This document shows, piece after piece, positions 1-14,429 of a DNA stretch of 64,000 nt (positions are counted from its first letter, which is position 1; every line of letters starts with the position of its first letter). Origin of the DNA: Aspidiotus rigidus (Eukaryota; Arthropoda; Insecta; Hemiptera; Diaspididae); assembly GCA_035079385.1 (NCBI GenBank), contig JAVHKY010000052.1:3782001-3846000 (forward strand), read 5' to 3'. The notes below the pieces were generated by a model, which had not been told where the DNA came from, ran no database searches, and was given only the letters and a program-made list of their open reading frames with translations. The translations under genes and the position numbers were made by a program.

Positions 1-1369
<1,369 letters not shown>

Positions 1370-1595
1370 TGAGTTGCCATGCGCCTTGGTATCCGGGTCT
1401 CTTGGGGTTTATTCCCTACTTCATTATAAGATGATGGAAATTCATCTTTCAATATTTTCTGAAAGACAGATCTGAAGCTTCTTTTTCTACCAAGATTTTA
1501 GATTTTTCTATGTCAAGATCTGAAAACCAAAAGATCTACATTTTCTTGTTCCACTAACATCTGGATCCTGAGAGATTTGGTTTCGTTTTGCCAGT
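1370..1595 (+). repeat. Dispersed repeat C, copy 1
   Basis: About 220 bases resembling 13385-13610 in the same orientation. Shared blocks include TATCCGGGTCTCTTGG near the start, GAGCTTCTTTTTCTA-like text, a TTTTTCTATGTCAAGATCTG block and the phrase TTCCACT-A-ATCTGGA. The copies have diverged with indels. No coding capacity or terminal repeats were seen, so the family is unidentified. Confidence 0.7.
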
Positions 1596-1659
1596 CAAGA
1601 TCCGAAATGCAAAAGTGTACCGACAAATAATCATCTAAATGTACGGATACTGCTGCATA

Positions 1660-2075
1660 TTCATCAAGAAACGACGGCTTCCTTAACAAAGTTGAACGAA
1701 GAACGCAGGGAACCTGTTCTATGAGTCAAATTGATTTTGGTATTGAGACGAGATGGTGGAAGACTCTACATATGAGATAAACAAAGTTCCTAAAGATTTA
1801 GTTTTCGCCAAATACCAAGAGAAAAAACGACGGCTTCCTTAACGAAGTTAAACGAGGAACACAGGGAACCTGTTTTATGAGTCAAATGGGATTTGGTATT
1901 GAAAATTCAAGGAAGCCTAGACCTAGGCCTAGACCTACTGTAAGCCTAGTATAATATAGTTTGAGAGTCTAAATTTTCCTCGAATCTCCAGCTATGATAG
2001 CTCGAGAGTGGACGGCGGACGGCGCACGGCAAATTTCTCAAAAAGCCCCCCATAAAACAGGTTCCCTGTTAAAAT
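1660..2075 (+). repeat. Repeat family A block (Helentron-like, non-autonomous)
   Basis: Contains two direct copies (from 1671 and 1827) of a module reading ACGACGGCTTCCTTAAC..., each carrying the short palindrome CAGGGAACCTG (1706-1716, 1862-1872). These are followed by GCCTAGACCTA-rich text, an ATAATATAGTTTGAGAGTC segment, and an inverted palindrome CAGGTTCCCTG at 2058-2068 ahead of TTAAAATAAAA. The same module occurs at 32009, 39632-39720 (inverted) and 52190. The non-autonomous mobile origin is inferred from copy number and the palindromic ends; no protein is encoded. Confidence 0.7.
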
Positions 2076-2089
2076 AAAATGCACAAGCA

Positions 2090-2690
2090 ATGCTTTCGGT
2101 ACAACTGCCATTATCAATTGAAACAATTAGAATGAACGGAGGAGTACAGCGACACACCGCTAAGGAAACAGGAAAACACACGAGAGAGAAAGAGAACACA
2201 CGAGGGAGCAAAACAAAACACGAACAGAGGATGAGGTCATCAATACACGTAAAACAGAGAACTAACGGAAATGAACAAGGACAAAACACTACAAGCAGAT
2301 CAGATGGAATGAAGAGGAAAAATCATTTCGCTTAGACAAGGTAAAGTAGACGAAAAATAAAACAAATGAAAATCAAGAAAAGCGAAAAATGTAAAAAAAA
2401 AAATAAAAGTCGAAACTAAACACAATTGAATCACAACAGGTAAACCAAAAAGTAGAGACAAAGGTTGAAATAAAATGAAAGCAAAATTAAAAATACTGTA
2501 AAAGGAAAACGAGAAAAGTCAAAACTAGAGAGAAATAAAAGTCAAAGTTGAAAAGAAAAGAAAAAAGTCAAAACCAAATAAAATAAAATAAAATAAAATT
2601 AGTAAAAATAAAATGAGGTTCAAGTCGTGACATTATGAACTATATTGTGGATAAAAAGACAATCGGGTATATACTGGTTGAGTAAGAGAA
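2090..2690. other. Strongly purine-skewed A-rich tract
   Basis: The plus strand is dominated by A and G, with degenerate repetition of AAAAGTCAAA and AAATAAAATAAAAT, and a clean AAAAT-type run near 2577-2600. Open frames on either strand here are low-complexity. It may be a decayed A-rich retroelement tail or a purine satellite; nothing more can be supported. Confidence 0.55.
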
Positions 2691-3560
2691 CATCGGGATC
2701 GGCCCTATGGCGAACTATCCCCAAGGTCTCAAGGGCAATACGATTACGATACGAACTTTCGAAATGGAGGAAGGTCTCACTCCTCCTCACGAAGGAGTGA
2801 CCAGACTCAAGAGGATGAGCCGCAAATATGGATTTTTGAGGAGTCTTTTGGCAACAGCATCAACATGTTCAGAGATTCTAATGTCAAACTAATTCTTCAT
2901 CTCTCCGATGTAAACAGCAGGCAATCGGAACAATGCAACCTATAAACGCCACTTTTCTGGAAGTCAGAGATCGGGTCTTTTTGACGGCCTATTAGAGTGC
3001 CCAATTTATTGATGCTGTAGTAAGCAGGGCGGAGCTCTATGGGGCGGAGGATACGATTCAGAGCCTCGGAAAGCCTCCCAAGGAAGGGGAGGCGTATCCG
3101 CCTCTCCTTGGGCGTCGCAGGGTTGCGGGGCAAAGAAGTAATGGTGTCAAGAGCTCTGGGCACTAACTTCCTACGGATAACACCATCAATGTCAAGCTTA
3201 ATAGAGTTAGCATGGGCGATCTGCTTAATGGTGTTTACTTCATTGTGGAACGTATCAGAGGTGAGAGGGATGGCAAGAAGACGATGGATTATGCTGTTGT
3301 AAACAGCATAATTATAGGCCGTAGGGCAAGAAGAGGTCACCGTAGGTTTACGAAAAATAGCATATTCATGCACTCCTCTCTCTATGGAGATGGTAAGATC
3401 CAAGAAATTATTGGCACTACCCTTACCTCAATAGTAAACGAAATAGTGTCAAACTGAGAATTGAGGAAGGTCAAGAAATCTTGGGGGAGGGCCTTTCCAG
3501 AGGCAAACCACATCATCAACAAGGAGATTGCCATTGATGGCAAGAGGAGTTTTATAATAG
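2690..3560 (-). pseudogene. Decayed Penelope-like element fragment (RT end plus GIY-YIG)
   Basis: On the minus strand a degraded polymerase core (LLVDDVVCLW, a variant of the YVDD box) is read at about 3500-3530. A 168-residue open frame (3403-2897) follows, with the typical Penelope-like block IFRKPTVT...NSIIHRLLAIPL...NTIKQIAHANS. It runs into SGVYRLHCSDC, the first half of a GIY-YIG endonuclease. The second half (YIGEM) is one frame away, followed by a stop, so at least one frameshift splits the domain. More decayed sequence continues to about 2690. The element is truncated at both ends and cannot make a working protein. Family assignment rests on the combined RT tail and GIY-YIG order, which is diagnostic of Penelope-like elements. 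Confidence 0.82.
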
Positions 3561-6335
3561 CTGAAGATTTTCAGCTATATCAAATTATGGTACCTACGAT
3601 AAATGAGAGCTTTTTAGATGTAGTTGGAAAACTAATACTAATGTGTCGTTACGATAATAATTCAAAGGAAAGGTTTAAATAACACATCAAGTCTAAAATA
3701 GTCATGAGAACTTTATTGAGTAAGTAGGTACTCATACCTATTATAGCTAGGTTTCACTTCAACATTAATATTCGTCATTCTCGACATAAAAAGACAGAAA
3801 TATATACACGCTGAAGAGTTCACAGGATACAATGACTAGCAACGACAACGATTATTGATTGTGAATCAATAACTGAATTTTCAACTGTTTTCTAATGGGC
3901 AATTCAATCCAAATTTCAAAAGAAGACGCAAATGATGTGATATACTCGATCGTATAGTTATTATAAACCCCGCTGAAATACATCATTGAGTGTTCTATCA
4001 TTGTGACACTTCCGCATAAAAAATGATATTTTTCTTCGTCGTACGTATTTCTGTGCGTAGATGCACTATACCTACTGTGTGGTTTAACAATAATCGTGTA
4101 TATGAAATATGTAGTTAATGATTCCTTAATAGTATAGAGTCTGGCAACCCTATCGATACAGTGGAATCGACGAATGAACAAATACGAGGTAAAGTAAGTA
4201 CGTTTGAATACCAACAACATTAAGGCGACTTTTTTAAAAATTTCGCCAACGTTGTTATCGTATTTTTTTATCGAGCAGAGATACGTGGAAAAGGCAATAT
4301 TTTAGTGATCATTTATGTTGATTAAGTGTCGTTTACATCTGTCATATAACGTTCTAAACTCATAATTCATTTTGATAACGTCGTGCACCGAGTACATTTT
4401 ACCCAGCGACTTGAGTAAAAGGCAAAACCACTTCATTATTGTCACATAAGTACATTTACGGTATCTTCATTTTCAACACGTCGATAGCGAAATTCAATTT
4501 CAATCTCGCGGCACGGTATAGCGTGTATCCTTTGTGAATCGCATTTAATTTGCATTGGGAGAGAGGACTTCTAATCATTGCCGAAACTCACGATCGAGTA
4601 CGAGGAAGAGGAGAAAGAGAAGGAATTTATTGGGATCGTAGGTTATACCAGCTACTACACGACGAGTAAATATACAGTTATTAATTTTGCTCGATGATTT
4701 TAAATATATGACAATGATCTGGTAGCTATATGTGTGCGTTTTGCATTATCAAAAGTGTTCTTCGTACAACAGAAAAATCATTATCCTATATATAGTAGGA
4801 TATAGTGGCAAGTTCCGCTCCACTCGTCCTGCGCTTGATAAATGAATATTTTCCGCGACTGTCCTCATCAATACGTAGTACGTGATGGCTGATATAACTG
4901 GCTGTCAGTGACAGAAACTTAATGAATATTATATCCATTTACCAAGTCAGGTGTGAAGTGAATTATGAAAAGAGGTGTGATAGACAGCATTGTTACTCTG
5001 GGCCAAATCGTATTCAGTAGAAAAGTACCCGCCACCCGCCTGCAGCACTTTACAAAATATTATTCCACTGCTGTGTATAAACATACGTACCTATTCCAGA
5101 TTGTACAGTAATAATCGGAGAGTACATTACACTCGAACGAATCCAATGAAAATTTTCCGACCCGATATTATATTATACGGAAAATACTGTTCCGTTGTGT
5201 ACAACACACCGTGATTGTTGCATTGTCTCCCAAGTTAGCGGGTTCGAGTTTTGATTAGCGTGATTAATGATCCGAATATGCGATGCGGTTCGATTTTCCG
5301 ATTTGTTTATTCGATTTAACTTGGTCTACCCTGCGTATAGACTCTTCTCTTTCTGTTGCAGACAGTATTATATTCTTCTGACAACTTCGTGATAATGCAT
5401 TCTTGCCGCTCGTATGTAAACGGTAGTTTACCCTTCGACTCAACCATTAGAGTATTTAACGGCATTTGTAATGAAATCGCTATTCTTTATCGTTTGGTAA
5501 ATAATACCCGTTATGAATGATAATGGAATCGTCCTCCAAATTAAGAAATTTTTTTTCCTCTCGCTCTTCTGACTTTATCCCCCTTAATTGATTGATCAAG
5601 TTATCCGAGTCAAACGTTGATGACTGATGAGATTGATGAGAAACTTTTTTTTTTTTTGACTACTATAATTTCAAACCACAATCATCTTCTTTACCACGTT
5701 CATACTTAAGCATTCAGGTAAACATAAAAACTTATTTTACAATCGGATCAGTTGAAAGCTTTTTTGTTGTACTCGCAGATTAAAACATTCCGTTTTTGAA
5801 TGCAAATATACTTTCCTTCATCAATTAGTTTCACACTACGCCCGATGACAATATGCTAACAATAGATTGATGCCGAAGAGAATTTATTATCTTCCGACAA
5901 AGTATAAATTCGCAGGAGAAGAGAGCTGAATCAATTCCATTTACACGTCTTTTGTTTGCACTTATAGCATTCGAAATCATAGGAACAAGTTTCTTGCGGA
6001 GCACGAAATAAGTATACGGGTGAAAAGAGTCAGTCATAACCAGAAACCAGAGCTGGAAACTCCAAAAACTGAAAAATTATCGGCCAATATGATGGATATC
6101 AAACATCAGAAAGATGATAATTCGCCGAGGAGGAACTCATCCGTCTCGCCAGGAAAGAAGAGTTTCGACCAACGCGATTGCCAATTGAAAAATGTGAAAA
6201 TTTATGCGACCGCGGAATGTAGCCCAAAAATTATCTTGTCGACATCTATGGAGCCCCAAACCTTCACACCATAGAGAGACGGACCCGAATTCGGATTAAG
6301 GCCATTTACAAGCATTGAGGCTACCAATCATGTAA
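3561..6335. other. AT-rich intergenic DNA, no gene seen
   Basis: No recognisable gene, RNA or transposon. Open frames of 68-122 residues (for example 3852-4220 minus, 6020-6274 plus) show no motif. A T run lies at about 5646-5658 and a small TATCCTATATATAGTAGGATA palindrome near 4783-4804. Confidence 0.5.
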
Positions 6336-6339
6336 TCAG

Positions 6340-7949
6340 GAAGATCTTCTTCATAAAGCTTCTTTCCATTCCAACACTGAAGTTATACCCAAAAGAGTGA
6401 TAGCCAATCGACTGGAGAGCTATCTGAAGGAAAGAGATATAATCTCTAGTAGCTAGTACGGTTTTCAAACTGGACGCTGCACGTCAGATACTGGGATCTG
6501 GCGGAAGAGGATAGTAATTGCTATGCGTCAGTTTTGCGCAGCCGTCAACCTCGACATAAGAAATGCGTTCAATTTAATTCCATGGAAGAGGATATTGGTG
6601 CTCTTGTGGACACAGAAGTGCCCGCATACCTGCTCAGGATGATCAGCAGCTATCTTAGCTGTCGTGAAATCCAATCAGAGACGTCTGCTGGTACAGTAAA
6701 GCGCCCTGTTACTCGTGGGGTGTTGTAGGGGTCGGTCCTCGGGCCGCTTTTGTGGTGCGTCACATTTAACGGGATATTTAAGGTGAAGCTGCCACCGGGG
6801 GTTAAGTTGTCTACTATGCGGATGACACCCTGGTGGTATGCGTTGCCGAAACTACTGTAGCAGTGGAGAGCAGCGTAAACCGAGCCCTAGAGGAAGTGAC
6901 GCGTTGGATCAAGTCGGCTGGACTCGAACTTGCACCTAGTAAAACGGAGGCCATTTTATTCACAATCCGTCGGAAGTTTAGTCCACCCACCTTTCGCCTG
7001 CAAGGTGTGGAAATTGAAACCAAGAAGCAAATGAAATACCTGGGCATCTGGTTTGACTCAACGCTGAGCTTCAGGCAGCATTCCCTGATGGCAGCGGAAA
7101 AGGTGGACCGGGTAGTTGGATACCTAAGCCGCCTGATGAGGAACCTAGGAGGACCGAGAGAAACAAGAAGAAGGATCATGATGAGCACCGCCTTGTCGAC
7201 CCTCCTATATGGTGCGCAGTATGGACTGACTCCATGAAGATACCATACAGAAGGAGAGAGATGGTAAAGATCCAACAAAGGGTTGCGCTGAGGTGTGTTA
7301 GTGCCTACTGCACTGTCTCGACAGAAGCTCTTTGTGTATTAGCACGTTCACCACCAATCGAGCTCCTTGCTGAACGGTGGTGTTGAAAGCAAAGAAGAGG
7401 ACGAGGACCAACCAAGAAGCTTTATGGGTCAAGCAGGAGGCCAGGCACTCCTTGCTTGTAAAGTGGAAAGCAAGAATTGCCCAGAGTGAGCTGGATACAT
7501 GGACAACCCGTGCGCTAATACGTGACCTTGATGAGTGGATGGACCGACACCATGGTCAGCTGAACTTTCACCTGACGCAGGTGTTGAGCGGCCATGGCTG
7601 CTTCAACAAGTACCTTCATGAGAAGTTAAGGAAAGTTGAGCAGGCAACGTGTTTGCACTGTAATCAAGGGCGGGTTGATAGACCACAACACACCTTATTT
7701 GAGTGTGAGGCGTGGAGGTGTGAGCGGGACAAGCTTAGTCGGTCTTTTAAAGAAATCGGCGTAGTTGAAGCGCTTGACCCAAGTAGCCTGGTACCCCCCA
7801 TGCTAGGTTCTGAAGAAGCTGCATTTGCGGCCATCGTCATGAAGAGGAAGATGGGCCAGGAATGGAATAGGCAAATGCAGAACCACGCTATGGCCTATAC
7901 AACACCTGTGTACCATCAACATCCAGATTTGCAGGAAGAAGAGGACTAA
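6340..7949 (+). pseudogene. Decayed R1-like non-LTR retrotransposon (reverse transcriptase to C-terminus)
   Basis: Reverse-transcriptase motifs can be followed in shifting frames. RVIANRLESYLKER then YGFQTGR lie near 6390-6475. VNLDIRNAFNLIPW (motif A, with its aspartate) is near 6545-6585, VTRGVL then GSVLGPLLW (motif B) near 6707-6755, and YYADDTLVV (motif C) near 6812-6840. A 134-residue frame (6833-7237) covers the thumb, with SKTEAILFTIRR and KYLGIWFDSTLSF. A 190-residue frame (7377-7949) is the C-terminal region, with HLTQVLSGHGCFNKYLH and a zinc knuckle CLHC...HTLFEC typical of the R1 clade. There are in-frame stops (such as after YLKERDIISSS and VTRGVL) and at least three frame changes, and the N-terminal ORF and endonuclease are absent. 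It is a 5'-truncated fossil. Confidence 0.85.
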
Positions 7950-8400
7950 GATCATCCCTGAAGAGAGAAGAAGATGAAAAAACTCCAACAGTGACCTACT
8001 GTATTGTGCATTGTGGTGGTGTTTGTTGTTGTGAGTGTTCTTATGTTTTTGTGCATGCCAGGGGGGCACTGCACCTTTGCGATTGCCAAAGCAACTTGGC
8101 GGTTGCCAAGTAGAAGAGGGTTCGCAGAGGAGATTCTTCCTTCACTGAAGTCATACCCGAAAGGGTCGATTCTGGTGTTGGAGGAAACAAAATTAAAATG
8201 CATACGCAACTCGCACCTACTCCACCATGGAGGACGGGCGGCGCTGCACTTGCGACTAAAGCGAATAAACTTCTTCACAATGAGAGCAGAGAAGAAATAT
8301 AGTATGGAGTCAAATGATCTGGCCATATCAAAGCTAAATAGCGGTGATACACAGTCCTTGTCCTGCACCCGAGAATAGAATATGAAAGAAAAAAGGAAGA
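7950..8400 (+). other. Probable 3' untranslated tail of the R1-like element
   Basis: Directly follows the C-terminal frame and its TAA at 7947-7949. It is GT-rich at first (8000-8050), then unremarkable, and grades into AT-rich host-like DNA after about 8385, where an A-rich stretch may mark the retrotransposon end. No clean poly-A tail or target duplication was found. Confidence 0.35.
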
Positions 8401-11289
8401 AATTTAGGTACAAAACTTGGCAAATTGTAAGATTTTAAAATTTTCAAATTCATAGTCAATACGTATACTCAATTTTCAATTTTAAATAAGATTCATTCAA
8501 AATTATGATTCCCAGGCGACATGGTGTACCAAGAATACAAAGTACGAGTGAATTCACTCCTCTTTCAGTATTTTTCTATAAATATCTGGATGACTTCACG
8601 TTTCAAACGCAAACCCAGACGTCTTTCCCTGGAATGTACTTTCAACATAAGTCTTGTGAGTACCCATTTTTAAAATCATTTCTTTTGTAAAGGTAGGAAG
8701 AAAGGATAAAAGATGCCATTTCATAGAAATTGAACGATTATACGGACCTAAAAGCGCACTCTTTCATCCTCTGTACCTTGGTTACATCATATCCCTAATA
8801 TCGAAAATATAAATCAAAAATGAAGCTATCATCAATGGATTTTTGTATGAACTACCATTTCCAACCATTCCCCAAATTATGCCTTACTTTCAAAATATCC
8901 TGCATTTGAAGAAATATTATGATACGGTGGGACATGCAAGGTTCCAGTTCTTTGGCAGAAGAGATATTTGGCGAAAAAATCCATCATCCAATACTCAGTC
9001 TCAAATTCGAAAACTCCAAGGTATTACATTACTTGTTGAACTTGGACCTAGTTATGAATAGATTGGGTGATTCTCGAGTCAAAATTAATTATCATAATAA
9101 TAATTATAATGAGAGGATGGAAAAAACTACTAAGGACATTTGACAAACTTGAAAATTTGCGAAACTCTTTTGGAAATACTTAGGTATTGAAAATGATGTA
9201 AATAGATGGTATTGTACAACATCGATCATTGAAAATTCCGCTGCTGAAATCGAACAAAAGATTCTCCTTCATCGCCTCGAGTGGTGAAAATTCTCGAGCT
9301 TCTTTCATTTTCATTTTTGGACAATTAAAGTTTTTGAAAACGCAATCATCTCCCCTTGTACGGCAAACACGCTCGTTAAAAGGGAAAGGTCCGACAATAA
9401 TTAAACGTTACACTGGAAAACGGAACGTTTTTTTTTTCTCTCGTCAACAGAGGTCACAAAGATGGGGTCATATGTCGGACAGCTTAGTTGATTTGAGAGT
9501 ATACAGAAAAGAAAGGGTGCAGACGAGTATTGGAGAAAGAGGAGCAGGAAAAAGAAAGAAGAGTATAAATGACAAGTATTTGGACGGATTTATCTGATAT
9601 AGGCGGACAGCACGAGGCTAACCATCATTGACTGTTGGCCTGGCTGCGAAGGGACAACATAGCTGATTACTTTTCGTGTAAAAGTCATCGGAAAATAGTT
9701 GACCAAACACCGTGAATAATGACTGCACGCTTGTTGAGCAAACAGCTGAAATGCGTTTTCGGTTAAATGCGCTCGTCGCTCTTAAAGCTTTATCCAACGA
9801 CTGGTCACTCTCTATTAAATGCGAAACAAAACGCGTAGGAATTACGTTCACGTTTTGAAGCCATAGTCTGATAAATGGAAAAAGCGCTACCTCCCTTCGT
9901 CAACGCGTCCCGCACGAGGTAATCTCACAGTTTGAAAATGTAAACAGCTTTAAGTTGTTACCGCACCGTTTTACGTTCCATTATTCACTTAGCTTTTTGA
10001 TGGATACACGTATTCCATCGCCGTATACGTAAACGAATAACGTAGTTTTCGAGTTCAAAAGAAAAATCGTCGCGCAAGTGAAAGAAAAAGAATGAGAAGA
10101 AAGAAAAAACGACCATTTTTCTCGCTTGGGAAATTTAGATGGACTGCTTCGGAACTTAGACCGAAGATAAAAAGGAGGCAAAAAAAAACACAATAGAATA
10201 ATGTGTACATTATTGAGAGGGAGTATGAGGAAATTACGTGTCAAATACGAGCTTGGCTGTTGGACGAACTGCCTCGTGGTCGTGATAATTAATTGAATGG
10301 TTGTGCAACGATCAAGACAGACTTAAGTATAATTGTATCACAAGTATCGAAAATTACGAATAAATGAAAAGAAGCAGAGACAAAGTAATAAGTAATCATA
10401 GAGAAATACATGAATGCGACCCTCGTAAGAAGAGGGACGGATCCAACCCACAATGATCACTTCCATAAATTTTAGAGAATTACACGAGGATCCTTGAAAA
10501 TATTTTATGAAAATGTATTTTTTAAGAAAAATGTTCTCTTTCAAAATTCAAGGCTATCTTAATTGTCTTCCATGGATAAACACATGTCTTATGACGTCAC
10601 TCAGTGAATCAAACCAGGCTAGACCCACCGTGCTTGATATATATTTATAGTTCTTAAAACTGCCTGATACTTTCAGATACCTCACTGCTCCTTCTTACTC
10701 ACTTTCTTCTTATTTTTTTCCTTTTCTCTCAATCATTGTGATAACGATACTTTCTTTTGTTTGAATTCTTGTCAGTAAGTACTTACTTCTCAAGATTAAC
10801 ATCTGTCGACTTCAACTTCCTTCTGGAGTTGAAGTTTCATCGCTGCGGTAATATTCGACTACCGGTATCCAAAACAATGAAAAATCAATCCTCTTTCAAT
10901 ATCTGTCGCCAAACCCTCTCACTAATGCTTTTCGTTACGGATATTGGTTATGAGTACATGAACGAATCTGCGGTACAAATAGATGTCAAACCAACAAACT
11001 CCAAATCAATATATTGTGATCCCAATCGAAGTAAGTAGGCCTACTTAACTCTAGACAGTTAGAATTTCCTTACTATTCTGATTATTAATGACCCACACGC
11101 CTGACCAACAACGAAAACTGGCCCTCGCAGTAAAAACTAATTGAATATCCATGCTTGAAGACTTCAGATCAGCCACCTGTCTCAAGGTCAGTTTTACAAC
11201 GTCCGCAACATTCATACGTAGCAATTTGACTGAAAAAACTCGCAGCAGTCATGACTAGCTGCTCGGAATTGCCTTCATTAACTTTCTTA
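8401..11289. other. AT-rich intergenic DNA, no gene seen
   Basis: No recognisable gene. A 93-residue open frame at 10757-11038 ends beside a donor-like GAAGTAAGT (11029-11037), but it has no recognisable domain and no supporting exon, so it is not called as a gene. The pyrimidine run at 10690-10730 is low complexity. Confidence 0.5.
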
Positions 11290-12360
11290 ATTGAGGCAAA
11301 CAGGGAACCTGTTGTGGTATTTACTAGTCGAGCTTGAACTTCTTTAGAGTAGGGTTATACAAGGCTCAAGCTTACTTTACCTTACTTTATATTACCTCTA
11401 TTATACTACGCTTTAAGCTGTTCTGGTTTTGCTTTAATTATAAAGACATAATAATACATATAGCAGGTTTATATTATACCGGTATTGTACTGTAGTTAAA
11501 GGAGGGGGGCGAACGATGGTCTCCGAGTGAGCCCCTGTAAAGGCATTAGTTACTAAGAAGGACATGAATTATGATCGTTATTCATTTGGTTTTTCCACTA
11601 GGCCCAATTGATTGGCGGGCCTTGAACCTTGTTCCTCACCACCTTCAAGATACCTACTACAGGTCTATATTAAGCCTAGTATAGGCTGAAATCAGGGGGA
11701 GGGGAAACCCGCAGATTCCTCACTCACCCAAAAGGTATAGGCCTGCCTCAAGCTATGCTAATGCGGGGGTCTAAGCCTACTTTATACTAGCTCTATAATA
11801 CTAGGACTTGAACTATGTAGTAGGAGCTAGTAAAGAGGCCTTAGCCTACTACAGGCCTATATTAAGCCTAGTATAGGCTGAAATAACTCGCAGATTTCTC
11901 ACTCACCCACAAGATATAGGCCTGCCTCAAGCTATGCAAATTCGGAGGTCGAAGCCTACTTTATACTAGCTTTATTATACTAGGCCTTGTGTAGGATAAC
12001 AATGGGGGGGGGGGGTGTATATATAAAGTCACAGATTTTCAATCACCCACGGGGTATAGGCCTAGTATTTATAAGCTTGAACCTAGTATAACCCTACTAC
12101 AATACAAAGTATAAGCTTATGGTACATTACAAACATAAATCAAATATAAAGCTACTATAAAGTAGGCTTGGACCTCATATAAGCCTAGCATAATACATAG
12201 TATAAACCCAGTATAATATACTGCTCGAATCAGAGAGAAGTCCACTCCTATCATCTATAGCTCGGAGGTGAAAATTTCTCTAAGTCCAACGTTTTTCCTC
12301 CCGGCTCCCGGCGTTTTTTATCGAATTACCCTCCAATAAAACAGGTTTCCTGTTAAAAAT
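11290..12360. repeat. Repeat family A block with ~192-bp tandem duplication
   Basis: Starts at palindrome CAGGGAACCTG (11301-11311) and ends near the variant ACAGGTTTCCTGT (12341-12353) followed by TTAAAAA. Inside, CCTACTACAGG...TATATTAAGCCTAGTATAGG units begin at 11653 and 11845, a 192-base tandem duplication. A third, weaker copy follows 12010. GCGAACGATGG-like text near 11510 matches the GCGAACGAGCGG module at 45.7-45.9 kb. The block is rich in TAGGCCTAG/CTAGTATA words. No protein is encoded. Confidence 0.72.
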
Positions 12361-13384
12361 ATATACAGTAAGACTCTATTTTATGAGCGAGCAGAAAAAT
12401 AATAATTGGATAAATTTGGAAAAGTCAACACGTCGTTGAAATTAATAGAAGATAGAATTTCCTGAATATTTCCTTTCAGTTATTTCGGCAGCTTTAATAC
12501 CATTTCTCATTAGTGAGCAGAAGTTGGAAAATGAAGGAAAAAGCTAGCGGGAGAAGATCATCAACACTCATTCAGGTGTACAAACTCTCAGACATAAAGC
12601 GTTCCGAGTTGTATTCCCTTTTGCACGGGAACACGCAATGTTTTTAATGACTATAACACAAATTATTGTACACCATACAGCAAATCGTGTCAACGGATGG
12701 ATGAAAGGAGTGATTATAGAGAGGAGGCGTACTAAAGGACGGATTAGTGTTCGATATTGTAAACATATCAAAGCTCTATATGAAGTGAGCGGGAAGCATA
12801 CAGGCGTATCATGTGTAAGATTCCACATAATTATACGATATTATATCATAATACAGACATCTCCATAAATATCCGGACGTACGCGTATTTGCTGTATGGA
12901 AGAGAAAATTGGCAACATATATAAAGAGAGTTAGAATAGAATGATACCGAATTATAATACTTTACATTATTTAGAACCATTAGCGCAGCCCGAGGTTTTA
13001 ACGCGCAAACAGTCGCGGTGAAGCTTTTTTGGTATTGTTTTGTGTAATTGCTCTACGGATATATGGGTGTACTTTACTTAAACGAAAACAGCTGTTGAAG
13101 ATTCACGGAGCTTACAGTTACGTTTTCGAGACTCATACCAATAAAATATGACAAAGGTATAAAAAGCTAATAGCTATCATCCACTGCTCGTAAAATGATA
13201 GGAAATGGAAAACAAAGAACGATAATTTTAGGTACCTAGGTGATTTTTTTTCCTTTTTGAGTCGTAGAGATGAAATCCGTCTCATAACTTGTATGTATTG
13301 GAAATCACGCGGCTTCTCAACTTGGTTAATTAACTACAAGCATCTATCACCGAGAACTTGAATTAATTGTACACAAAAAAACAA
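12361..13384. other. AT-rich intergenic DNA, no gene seen
   Basis: No coding, RNA or repeat signal recognised. Short overlapping frames on both strands at 12568-12868 have no motif. Confidence 0.45.
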
Positions 13385-13610
13385 AACTGAGTCGCCAAGC
13401 GCCTCAGTATCCGGGTCTCTTGGTTCTTTTTTTTCTAATTGACTGTTACGTGTGACGGAAATGTATTTTCTAATTTTTTTCAAAAGATCAAGAGCTTCTT
13501 TTTCTATTAAGATGTAGAGCTCAAGAAATCTCGATTTTTTCTATGTCAAGATCTGGAAACCAAGAGGTCTGCATCTTTGTTCCACTCAGATCTGGAATCT
13601 TAAGAGACTT
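13385..13610 (+). repeat. Dispersed repeat C, copy 2
   Basis: Direct-orientation homologue of 1370-1595, sharing TATCCGGGTCTCTTGG, the GAGCTTCTTTTTCTAT block and a TTTTTCTATGTCAAGATCTG block in the same order, with substitutions and small indels. Confidence 0.7.
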
Positions 13611-14429
13611 AATATTTGCACATACGGTAGGTATATAATTACCATTAAAGAAGTATCAAGAAGAAACTTTTTTGAAGACTGTCCAAAAATTTGAAAAATG
13701 CTATGAAAAAAAAATGATAGGTGACGCAGAATAATATGTAATACGTGCAGTATTAATCAAACGATATTCATTATCTTATCATCAATATTCACTCTTGACG
13801 AAGACTGTACGAGAAATAAAATTTCTTAGGAAAAAATAAAACCTCAAGAGACAGAGAATGTATATCTTAATGAAAAACTTCTTGAAATTTAGAAATTGCC
13901 ATGCAAACATAAAATCTCGAGTAACAGAGAATGTATGTATTACTTGAGTGACATCACAACACATTTTTTGCGCTGAGAACTTTTTTTTTTTTTTTCGCAA
14001 TTGCATAAGGGCTCTCGCTTTGCCAGAGGCAAGAGCCCCAATAAATAAATAAGTAGGTCAACCTCTGTTCTCGTTCAGGACATCGACGTTTTTCTATCAT
14101 TTAAGGTATAGGCCTGGTCATCCGCCTTTCATGTATACCTATTCCCAGAAGGACATGTCAGTGTTGAGTACCTCAAGCTATGAAGTTGCAACTTTTAAAG
14201 ACAGATTCACAGAAGAACATGTACGGGTAAAAATCAATAGTTCAAGGTCAATGTTTTGTATTGAGAGGCCGGAGGACCTTTAATCATTGTGATGTAGACG
14301 TGTAAACTACACACACGTAGACCAATGATTCAATCTAATCCCGGCCGTAACAAGGAAGCTCACCCTTCTAAGAGATCACCATTTTCTATGCAAACTCCAT
14401 CTTAAGATTCTTTATCTGGGAATCCATCT
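13611..14429. other. Intergenic DNA with a possible retroelement tail
   Basis: No gene. It contains a T run near 13980-13995. GCTCTCGCTTTGCCAGAGGCAAGAGCCCC near 14010-14039 forms a potential GCTCTCG/GGCAAGAGC stem, followed by AATAAATAAATAAG. That arrangement resembles the 3' tail of a non-LTR retrotransposon. No coding part is attached. Confidence 0.35.

Noticed and set aside
5617..5645. Hammerhead ribozyme suggested by CTGATGAG...GAGAAAC
   Set aside because: The segment between the boxes cannot form stem II.
10757..11038. Possible first exon ending at a donor-like GAAGTAAGT
   Set aside because: No recognisable protein, no partner exon and no promoter evidence; such donor-like words are common by chance.
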